Of a DNA stretch of 64,000 bases, positions 27,294-39,200 are shown piece after piece. A program made the translations under genes and the position numbers. Each line of letters starts with the position of its first letter. Position 1 is the stretch's first letter. Origin of the DNA: JADKIH01 sp964595205 (GTDB taxonomy: Bacteria; Bacteroidota; Bacteroidia; AKYH767-A; 2013-40CM-41-45). The notes beneath the pieces are model-generated. The model saw only the letters and a list, made by a program, of their open reading frames with translations. It was not told the origin of the DNA and did no database searches. The DNA is taken from NCBI GenBank assembly GCA_964595205.1, contig CAZQOQ010000003.1, positions 186,001 through 250,000 of the forward strand, read 5' to 3'.

Positions 27294-30200
27294 TTATGGT
27301 GTCGGTATGGCAGCTCCTACTCCATTCTGAATATTCGGATCCAATACTAAAAAGTCGGAACCGTCCACTGCACCATCACCATTCAAATCGCCTGGTGCGT
27401 ATCCGCCATCACCATTCTGAATCGATGGATCGAGTTCGAGGAAGTCGGAACCGTCTACCGCTCCATCATGATTTATATCACCACTGAAGATAGCGAAGTT
27501 GCCGTCACCCAGATCTGCCTGGTTGCCGGAGAAGGCCTGTGTGGCAGCCGTTGAGAACAGGTAGCTTGTAACCGGCGACATTAATACCGGCGCTGCGCTC
27601 CAGGTCTCTACGCTGTTGCGGTGATACAACTTGAGGTAATATGAATTTCCTGCCACTACCGGGCTGTTAAACGTTACACTGATTGTACCATCGGTATGCA
27701 GTATTCCCTGCCTTTCCTGAACCAATGCATACGGAGATGTCGGATCCATGGCGCTGATGGTTACCGTATCGGCATCCGTTGCTGTTGCACCCGGAACTCC
27801 ATCAATGAACAATGCACCGGCTCCTGCAACTTCCATCAATCCTCCGCCTGAATAATAGCCCTGGATGAAGATGCTCGAATTAAGAGTCACGCCACAACTT
27901 GGTGTATGGAAGATACCTGTATTGGAATCACAACCATCGGTTGTACATGGATCACCATCATCCACGTTAACCGGTGTATGTGATACTACTCCAGTAACCG
28001 GATCAGCAAAATCATTTGTACATGCATTTCCATCATCACAATTCACAACATTTACCGTCGCTGAAGTGGTCCCCGTACATCCAACATTTGAAGTTCCGGT
28101 TATCGTATAAATTGTATTTGACAGCGGTGTGGATATCACTGATTCCCCTGTGGTTGCTGTAAGTCCGCCCGATGGTGACCAGGAATAAGTAATACCCGAA
28201 ACCGATGGTGCTTCGAAATTCAATGTCCATCCGGAGATACTTCCCGCATCACCGGAAAAATCATCCACCACATACAGATTCCATGTTCCATTCATATTGC
28301 CGTTTCCAAAATCCGACAGCAACGGTGCAGCCTGAGTTATACTACCCGGACCCGGTGAAGCAAATGCATCAGGTGTGGTGATATTGGTTGGCGCATACGT
28401 GCCGGAAACAACAGGAGTTGGTATCGGCAGGAAACCATCGCTGATGATTAAATTAACGTTTGAAATAGACGTGGTACTTCCCGCATCACTCATCAATATC
28501 ACATTTGTACCAGCAGGTGATTGCAACAGGATATCGATATCAGAAGGGAATACATGCGTAACGCCATTCAGGTTGACAGATTTCAAAACAGCACCTAACG
28601 GAACTCCTGAAACAGCTAACGTTGCAGGGTACGGCGATGCGGTTCCCGAAGTAGGAATGGTTACAGTGGCTGAATAGCTAAACGAACCCGAATAAGAAGA
28701 TGACACATTCAGATTGACGCTCGAACCGCTGCAGGTATAGACTGACGACGGACTTGCAGTAAGAAGCGGATTTGCTCCAACAGTTATTACCGCACCAGAT
28801 GCATTTACACAACCATTTGCATCTGTAACAGAAACCGTATAGGTTGTTGACGCAGCCGGATTCGCTGTAACTGTTGCACCCGTTGTAGCCGAAAGACCAG
28901 AGGAAGGACTCCATGCAAAATTTGAAGCATTCGATGTTGCAGCAAGAGTAACAGATGCACCGCCAGGCAGGCAAATTAAACCCGAAGAAGGACTCACAGA
29001 AAGCGAAGGATTAGGATTCACAGTTACGATTATGGAAGAATTACAACTGTTTCCACATTCATCTGATACAATACAATTAAATGTATATGTTCCCACAGGA
29101 AGATTTGCGGTTATAGTTGCCGCATTGGGATACGAAGTAATTGATCCGTCACTCCATGAATAATTAAAGACCGATCCTCCTCCTGTTGAATGCGCAGTTA
29201 CAGTAAAGTCTGAATTCGCACACATCGTGGAAGAGACTGTTGCAGGCGAACAAATCAATGGAGCACCTGCGATAACCGTTACTGTGCCTGTGGCAGAACA
29301 ACCCGCAGCATTCGATGCGGTAACCGTATATTGTGTTGTAGATGTAATGCCAACAACATCCACCGGATTACCTGTTGTTGATGACAGGAACGAAGACGGG
29401 CTCCAGGAATAACTCAGGTCGCAGGACTCAACAATATAAATTCCATTATAAGTGCCGATTGACTGAGGAACTGCAACCGAAGCCTGGCTCCAGTCGCTGC
29501 CGGAATTGCTGTCAAATGCCGCTGAACGGATTGTCCCGGCAAATCCGCCTATTGAAGGCGCAAACCCTGACCAATCCAAAGCCGTCACACCCGTTGCCGC
29601 ATTAAATACATAGCCCGAATTAAGTCCCACAGCATCAACCACCGATGATCCTGATTTCAGAACCACACCCATCAGGTCACCCGAGAACCATGATCCTGAA
29701 GAACCGCCGGTATTATAATAGAGATTCGCCGGCAGGTCCGTACCAGACCCCATGCAAAGCACCAATGCGCCATTTCCGGGAATGACAGTTCCGGATGGAA
29801 ACGTATATGGATGAACGGCAGTGGATGAATTCGAAGTATAGTCACCGAACGTATAGCCAGAAATGTCGACCGGTAATGATGAAACATTGCTTATCTCAAC
29901 CAGGTCTTCTCCACTAGCAAAAACCGGATAGGTCGGAGTTTGTCCGGTGCCGGTTCTGTATAATGTTACTTCCGTAATTTTTATCACACCCGATTGACAA
30001 AGAGCCGTTGCGTTTAATTGCGAGTTGTTCCCGCTGCAAACGGATGAAGGTGTTGCCGTAACGGACGAAAGCGCAACAGCTGAATTCAATGTGATCGCAG
30101 CATTTCCGGTGGATACACATCCGTTCGCTGCAATACCCGTAACTGTATAGGTTGTAGTTGCGGCAGGAAGAGCACTCACTATAGAACCCGTCGAAACGTT

Positions 30201-33200
30201 CAGCCCTGCGGCCGGTGTCCAGGTATATAAACTGGCTCCGGATGCCGTAAGTGTCACTGCAGATCCGCCAGGTTTGCAGATGTTGCCTGACCCCGGACTA
30301 ACTGAAACACTTGGCGATTCGAGGACATTCAGAGTTACGGTAGAGAGACATGAACCTCCGCAGCCGTCTGTAACTATACAATCGAATGTATAGGCTCCTG
30401 CTGAAAGATTTACCGGAATCGTTTTGGAATCAGGATATACTCCCCCAACACCATCAGACCAGGCATAATGGAAAGGAGCACCACCACCTGTATGGTTGGC
30501 GGTTACGGTAAATTCCGTTCCCGAACAAATCGTTCCGCCTGAATAAGTGGCCGCTGAACAGCTCAGTGTTTCTATGAACACGGTAACAGTAGCAGTGGAC
30601 GAACAACCATTATTCGTTGCAGTCACCGTATAAACGGTCGTTGAATTCAGTTCCGGTGTTTCAGGGTTCTGCACATTTGCATTAGGTTTGAGCCCCGCTG
30701 CCGGCGACCATGAGTAATTAATCACTGGTATCGGCGGAAGGAATGTATAAATGGTACCGCTTGCCGGCACAGTTCCCGTGTTGTTGTTGTTTGCAGTGGT
30801 GCTGTTGGAAGTATTCGAGGAAAAGGTAATGCTGTTGAAATTCGAAACAGAAGTTCCAAGCAATCCGCCGGCAATCGTTGCAGTTCCATCAGCAGGACCC
30901 ATAGCGCCATACCTGAATTCGATTTTATTTGATCCCTCATACAGCCAGGCCTGGAATGTGGAATTGGTTGCACCGGATGTATTTCTTGGAATCGTTACTC
31001 TCCATTCGAACTTTAGTATATAATTTCCCGGGGATCCATCAAGGAATACCTTGACCCATCCGTCAGTCCCTGTTGCAAGATCATCCCAATAAGGGAAAAT
31101 CTTCGGCAGATTGTCTGTGCTCGTAAATGAATTTGTAAACTGGCTCACGGCTGTGGCATTTCCGAGCAAGATCCAACCGTCGGGCGACACTGAGTACTTG
31201 CTGTAGGTATTGCCGTTATACATGAAATTAAATCCGATTAACGCCGCAGTTGATGTAGGAGTATCATCTCCTCCCGTATTTATTACAGTAGTTGCGGCGA
31301 TCATCGGATCCAGCGACGCTCCTGTGCCTGCTGCGAATGAATAATTATTTACTGTCATTGCCGATGGCAACAATGCTCCAGACGAAAGTTGTGTAATCGT
31401 TCCTGAACAGATATTTGCCGGATTAACCGATGCTGACAAGTCTGATGGAGTGATTCCTACCTGCACGCCGGCAGCAGCCGTATTTGTACAGCCATTTCCA
31501 TCTGTGCCGGTAACTGTATAGTTTGTGGATGCAGAAGGATTGGCCGATACAGAAGAACCCGTTGTCTGGTTTAATCCGGCAGCCGGACTCCATACATACG
31601 TATTACCACCACTGGCAGAGAGTGTAACGGCTGTACCGCCCGGCAAGCATATGCCGGAATTTAACGGACTAACTGAGACGTTTGGTTTGGGTTGAACCGT
31701 AACTGAAACGCTGGAAAGACAGGTCGATCCGCAATTATCAGTCACAAGACAATTGAACGTGTAATTTCCTGCAGATTTATTGGCTGTTATTGATTGCGAA
31801 TTCGGATAAGAAGTTGTTGAACCATCGCTCCATGCATACGAATACGGCCCTCCTCCACCGGCTACCTGGGCATTTACCGTAAAGTCAGAAGCGTCACACA
31901 ACGTGCCGGAGACGGTAGCGGGAGAACAGACTAATGCAATTCCGCTACCTACTGTAACAGTTCCTGTTGCAGAACATCCCTGAGAACTCGTGGCAGTAAC
32001 TGTCCATGTTGTGGTCGAAGTAATTCCCGAAGCAGTAACCGGGTTTCCAGTCGTGGATGCCAGGAAACTTGCAGGACTCCATGAATAAGTGAGGTTGGAA
32101 GGTGGAAGATTTGTTCCTCCTGTAATCAACACGTTATAATCCTCGTATTCTCCATAGCCTGTATGGTTACACGATTCCGTTGCGGCAGGCGTGCTCGAAT
32201 ACCTGGATACGACCCGCATTCGTGTAATACCGTTATAGGCAGTATTCGGGATGGTAGTGTTTCCCGTTGTGACAGAAGGGCTGTAAGTTGAAGCTGTGCT
32301 GTTGAAAACACTTTCAGATGCATCGAACAAACCATCCTGGTTGAAATCTATCCAGATACGGAATTGCTGTGCATATAACGATGAAATACCTCCTGCCTGC
32401 AATGAAATATTGTAAACGGTAGCACCGTCTGCAACAACATTTGCGGTGAGAGAACTATAATAGGTATAATCGGACGCTGCGTCGCCTGAATTGTTATTAG
32501 TAATGTTTCCAAAAGTGAAATTATTCAGGTAATCGCCGGTTGCACCCGGGCTACCACCTGTAAGATTTGGAGTACAATACGGAACAGATGAATTTAATGA
32601 AGCGTTTGCCGTTAGAGTTGAGCTGCCGCCTGAACAAACTGAAGGAATAGAAGCAGTAACGCCGGTTACTGTAACCGATGAGCTGATATTAACCGTAGTG
32701 GTCGTTGTTGAAACACAACTGTTGTTATCTGTTCCTGTAACGGTGTAAACAGTTGTCGCAGCAGGACTGGCAACAACCGAATTACCTGTAGTAACGCTCA
32801 ATCCTGTTGAAGGGCTCCATTGATAAACGGTGCCGCCGGCTGCCGTAAGTGTAACAGCCGACCCTCCGGGATTGCAGATCACAGGCGAAGCGGGATTGAC
32901 GGACAATGCAGGCAATGCATTCACGGTTATATTCAGAGAAGAACTGCAGGAGCCTCCGCAAATATCTGTCACTATACAGGTAAAGTTATATGATCCTGCA
33001 CTTGCAAAATTTGCCGTGATCGATTGGGTATTAGGATACGATGTTGTAGTTCCGTCACTCCATGAATAAGAATAAGAAGAGCCTCCGGATGGATTAGCGC
33101 TTACCGTAAAATCGGATCCTGCGCAAAACGGTCCGGTTGCGGTTAGTGCAGCGCAATTCAGCGGTATGCCCACATTAACCGTCGATGTTGCTGTTGACGA

Positions 33201-36200
33201 ACAACCTGTCGCGTTTGTGCCCGTTACTGTGTATGTTGTTGAAAAAGCAGGAGTAGCCGTTACCGTCAACCCGGTTGTTTCAGATAAACCTGCAGCGGGA
33301 GACCAGGAATATGTAACCGAAGGATCGGAAGTCAGCTGGAAAGTAAGTGACCAACCGGCGATAGTCCCGCCATCCGGTGTGGCGCCGTCATTCACATATA
33401 AATTCCAGGTTCCATTCTGGTTGCCGCTTCCGAAAGAAGATAACAAAGGAGTTGCTTGTGTTATTGAACCGGGACCGGGAGCCGGGTAAGTATCCGTTGC
33501 ACCGGAATTTGTCGGAGCATATGTACCGGCAGCAATCGGAGAAGGAACAGCCGGTGAACCGTCCTGGAAAATTAAATTAACATTACTGATATCGGTTCCG
33601 CCTCCAACATCACTCATAATTACAACATTTGTTCCTGCTGGTGACTGCAAGAGCACATCCACATCTCCCGGAAAAGTATGAGTATAGCCATCAATCTTCA
33701 CGCTGGTTAATATGGCTCCGGCCGGAACACCTGAAACTGCAAGAGGTGCTGGATAGGGTGTTCCCGTTCCCGATGAAGGAATGGTAATCGTTGAAGAATA
33801 TGTGAAGGCACCAGAAAATACGTCGATCACATTCAGAACTGTGCTTCCTCCTGTGCATATATTGATGCTCGCAGGTGAAACAGAAAATCCCGGCTGATTG
33901 CCTGAGTTTATAACTGAGGTAGCCGTACTGAAGCAACCATTCGCGTCGGTTCCGGTTACTGTATAAGTTGTATTTGAAGAAGGACTAGCAGATACAACAG
34001 CGCCGGTAGTAGCCGAAAGCCCGGTTACAGGTGTCCATACATAATCCAATGCTCCGGATGCTGTTAATGATACTCCCATACCCGGCAGACAATATAAACC
34101 TGAAGATGGTGTAGCTGTTACATTAGGTGATGCATTTGTCGTTACCTGTAAGTTTCCGGAATTACATTGCTGACCGCAGGCATCGGTAACCTGACAATTA
34201 TACGTATGTGTACCGGTTGCCGCAAAAATATTTTGAGTCGTATTCGAAACAGAGCCGCCATCTGCCGTCCAGGCATAAGTATACGGCGGCGTACCACCGA
34301 CAGGGTTAGCGGTAACGGTCTGTACACCCTCGCAAGGAGCGCCTGAAACACTTAATGCGTTACATGCAATTGCTGCACCCACCACCACTGAAACGGCAGA
34401 TGATGCGACGCACCCTCCTGCACTTGCTACAACGGTATAAACTGTAGTGGATGTCACGTTAGAAGCAACCGGATTTGTTATCGTTGTGGATGAAAGGAAT
34501 GTTGCAGGAGACCATGAATAGGACGCACCGCTTACGGAACCGATATCGATCGTATAATCCTTCGTGGAACCTGAGAAGAACTGTTCGCAGGCGCTGCTGA
34601 AAGTACTGCCGCGAACCCTGACACGCATTCCGGTTTCGCCGGGTGCAGCTCCTGATGGAACGGTAATGTCGAAAGTCTGAGGACTGGTAATACCCGGAAA
34701 CTGAAAATATTCGTCTGTCTGATTATAGGTTCCGTTCCGGTCCCAGTCAAAATAAACGCCACCCTGTCCGCTTGTTAACGTCGCGCTGAAAGTTATGGTG
34801 ATCGAATATACCTGCCCGGGAGTCAGGTTTGTTGTTGCAGTTGCTTTCGGAATAATCTGCTGATGGGAGGTACAGGTAAGTCCCGTTGAATTAAGAGTAT
34901 TAATCACAACGGAATTTATGCATGTTGAAAGATCGGAAGTTGAAACGCTGCAATAAGAAGGACTGGTGGAAGCGATTGTTGCATCCACGTTCAACTGTGA
35001 AGTTCCACCGGAACAAATATTAACCGGGTTGGCGGAAGCGCTGTTAATCAAAACTGCCGGCGCATTTGTGATTGATGATGTAGCTGTTGCGGAACATCCA
35101 TTAACATCGGTTCCGGTTACTGTATATATGGTTGCGGAAGAAGGATTCGCAACTACCACTGCTCCCGAGGTCGGAGTTAAACCGGAAGCAGGCGACCAGG
35201 AATAGGTCACTGCATTGCCTGCCGTTAAGGTTACGCCTGAACCCGGAACGCAATTTGTGGCAGATGAAGGTGAAACTGAAACGACAGGAGTCGCATTTGT
35301 GGTTACGACAAGGTCGCCTGAGAGACAACTCAAACCGCATTGATCCATGACCTGGCAGTTATACGTATGTGTTCCAAGTGATGCATTTATTGTGGCAGTG
35401 GTTGGCGCAATGGAAGTTCCGTCCTCAGTCCATGCATACGTAAACGGACCTGAACCACCAACCGGATGAGCGGTTATAGTCTGTAATCCCTGGCAAGGGG
35501 CGCCTGCAGTTGTTAAGGCAGTACATGACAGGGCAGCTCCCACGTTCACGGTAACTGTACCTGATGCGGAACATGCACCTGCTGTTGCAGTAACCGTGTA
35601 TGTTGTGGTCGCTGTCATGGCTGTTGCATTTACAGTACTTGCCGTTGTTGATGAAAGAAATGCCGAAGGAGACCAGGCATAACTCAAGGTGGCGGGGTTG
35701 CTCGCACCGCCAGAAATTGAAACGTTGTAATCTTCGAATTCACCCCATTGGGATTCGCCGAGACAGGAGGCTGAAGCTCCTGGTGTTGAACTGAACCTGC
35801 TGGCGACTCTTAATCGCGTCGTGCCGTTCAAAGCAGTATTCGGAATTGTGGCAGTACCTGTTGTTACAGAAGGAGAAAACGTAGAGGAAGTTGAATTGAA
35901 AATACTCTCCGATGCCTCGAAAATTCCATTTTGATTGAGATCTATCCAGATCCTGAATTGCTGAGCGTAAGTGCTGGATAATCCACCCGCTCTCAGGGAA
36001 ATATTATAAAGCGTTGTACCATCTGCAACCACGTGCGCAGTTAATCCGCTGTAATAGGTATAATCATTTGCAGCATCAGGTGTATTGTTGTTCGTAATAT
36101 CCGCAAATGTGAAATCTGCAATGTAATCACCCGTTGCAGAAACGGAAGTCATACCCGGTATGCAATAATCTTGTGATATCGAGGCAGAGACACTCAATGC

Positions 36201-39200
36201 AGAATTATCATTCAGGCAGATACTGGAAGGAGTCGCTGTAACACTGCTGATCGTCACGGCCGTCGCCGTTGATACACTCACCGTATTGGAACTGACACAA
36301 CCATTTGCATCTGTTCCGGTAACCGTATAGACGGTAATGGCTGAAGGATTGGCTGTAACAGGCGATCCGGTCGTTGGGGTTAAATTTGCAGCCGGCGACC
36401 AGGAATAAGTGGAAGCTCCACTCGCTGTCAATATAACGCCGGATCCCGGAACGCAATTGGTGGCGGATGATGGTGTAATACTTATGGTTGGATTCGCATT
36501 GGTGATTACATTCAGGTCCCCTGCATTACAGGTGTTTCCGCAATTATCGGTTATTAAGCAATTGTAAATATGTGTGCCAGTTGCCGCTACAATCGTTTGC
36601 GTGGTCGGAGCAATGGTAGTCCCGTCTTCTGTCCATGCATAAGAATATGGCTGAGAGCCACCGGCCGGATGGGCAGTGACATTCTGCGATCCCGGACACG
36701 CCACGCCTGAAGTGGTAAGAGCTGTGCATGTTAAAGCTTCTCCAACGGTAACGGTGACTGTCGAACTGGTTGTGCATCCGCTTAAGGCGGTTGCTGTGAC
36801 GGTATAAACTGTTGTAGTCGTCAGGGATGTTGCATTTACCGTTGATCCTGTGGTTGCGGAAAGAAATGTACTCGGGCTCCAGGAATATGTCTGCACAGGC
36901 GGGGCAAAGGAATATCGCTGGCCGGTTGCAGGGCGGGCTGATATGTTTGTGGTTTCGGTAACAGAGCTGGCATTTGGAGTGGCGCCGCTTCCATCCAGGG
37001 AAAGGAACTGACCAAGTGTGGTTCCTGCTAAACCGATGGATGCTCCCAACGTTGAACTTGCTGCTTCCTGGCGGTAAATCATTTCGATATGATTATCGAC
37101 CTGATAAAGTTTTACCTGGAAAGAAAAACTTACCGATCCTGAAAACAATTTCCAGTTTAACCATTCAAATGTAAATACAAAGTTACCGGGAGTACCACCC
37201 AAAAGATAAGAAGCTGTGCCCGAACTTCCATCAAGGTCATCCCACAAAGGCGCGATCATCGGAAACAGGGTCGAAGATGCCGTGGTTGTCGCAAGGAGAT
37301 TCGCTCTCTGATTTGCTGCGGAGGTGGATGCTGCGGCCGAATTAAAACTCAGCCAGCCATTGGAACCAGCAATTACACTCGTATAGGTTGTGCCAAGGTA
37401 GGTGAATGAAAACCCAAGCGGTAGTGTGGCAGAGGCAGCGTCATCTACCTGAATTGAAGAGACTGCCGTCCCCCCGCTAAGAGCAGTGTATGTTGTAGTT
37501 GAAGGAGTAAAAATATATTTTCCGGAATTTGACGGAGGTGTAACATTAACAGACAAAACACTATTACCGCCTCCTGCACAGAAACTACCGGGCGTTGCAC
37601 TAAGTCCGGTAATAACTGCCGCACTCAAAGAGTTAACGGAGGCAGTTGCCGTGGATGAACACCCATTCGTTGTTCCGGTTACTGTGTAAACCGTATTTGC
37701 TGTCGGACTTGCATTTACATTTTCGCCCGTAGATACATTTAGACCTGATGAAGGGGCCCACGTATATGAAGAGGCACCGGATGCAGTAAGCCCGACTGCA
37801 GTTCCGGGATTACAATAATTTGCTGAAGAAGGCGTAACTACGGTGACCGGCAGGCTATACACAGTAACAGCAATCACTGTAGAAAACCCTTCAGCACCAC
37901 CATTGCATTTCACACCCAATTCGTAATAATAAATTCCCGCTGCAAGATTGGAAGGGGTTGTATACGAACTGCTGGTTGCGCCACTTCCTCCTATTACAGC
38001 CACCGGGCCGGATCCGTCGGCATTGCACGTATACCACTGATAAGAAATGCCGGATCCGGTTGAAAAACCGGAAGGCACGATTGTAATTGCACTGTTTCCA
38101 AAACATGCACTCGCAGCAGGGGAAAGCGTGCCTCCGTTATTTGAAGTACACGGGGCACCAAGCTCGTCAGCACCGATGGCAGGAAAAGAATTTGAGGGAT
38201 TAGGTCTTGCGTCTCCGTCGATATCGGTAGCAACGCCAACCGATGCGCCTTTGTTGGCGACAAAGTCTCCACCCTCCGTTCCGCCGGCCCAACTTGATAT
38301 ATGCAGGTCAGTTGCAGAAACAAATGGTGCAGCAACCGTAGTACCTCTCGAGGCATTGTCATTACTGCCACCTGTAAGCAATGTACTGGTGTAGGCTCTC
38401 AGGTTTGTTGATGGAGTTGTAAGGGCAGGATTAAAGTTAGCCGGGAGATAAAATCCGGTACCGGCTGTTGTACCTGCCTGTGCTATCCCCTGCGAGGCAG
38501 CAGTCGATCCGCAATAATAAATGTTGTTATTGAATGTCAAAGCCAGAGTAGATGTTGCACTGGAAGGAAGGAAAACCGAAACATGGGCGATCGAAGTTGT
38601 TCCGCCAGTGATCGTATTACTGAAAATATTATTCCTGACATCACATCCGGAATTGGTATTTGTTGATCCCGTTATTGCAAATGCTGCCGTGAGATGACTC
38701 GTTGTGGCTGTTCCAATCATCAGTCCTGACAATGAAACGGTATTATGATAAACCTTGTGGCCGGTTCCGGTATTGATCCTTATACCGAATACGCCAAAGC
38801 TGGTGCTGAATGCAGATCCTCCCGACATATCATGGGTAATTCCGCAAATGAAATTATTCCTGATTGTGAAATTATTACCGGAACTGACATTAATACCAAA
38901 GGCTCCGAATGTGGTTGTACTTCTGCTTACATATCCATTGATAATATTATTCTCTATGATTGAATTCTGTCCGGATGTAGTTGCTCCCAATAATCCAAGG
39001 TCGATTGAACTGGACGAACCTCCAATATAACTTTCTATATTCTGAATGGTATTTCCACTGATCAATGCGCCATCAAAACCACCCAATGAAATACCGTTTT
39101 TATAAACAGTAGTTGCATTATTTGCGGTTGCTGATCCGATGATGTTATTTGAAATGACCAGGCCTGTAAAGACCGTAGATGCCGAACCCATACAGCCAAT

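Noticed and set aside
29375..29605. Plus-strand frames opposite the giant genes (for example 27296, 29375, 38047, 44620)
   Set aside because: They have the skewed composition of antisense reading of Ser/Thr-rich genes and no start context or homology signs.
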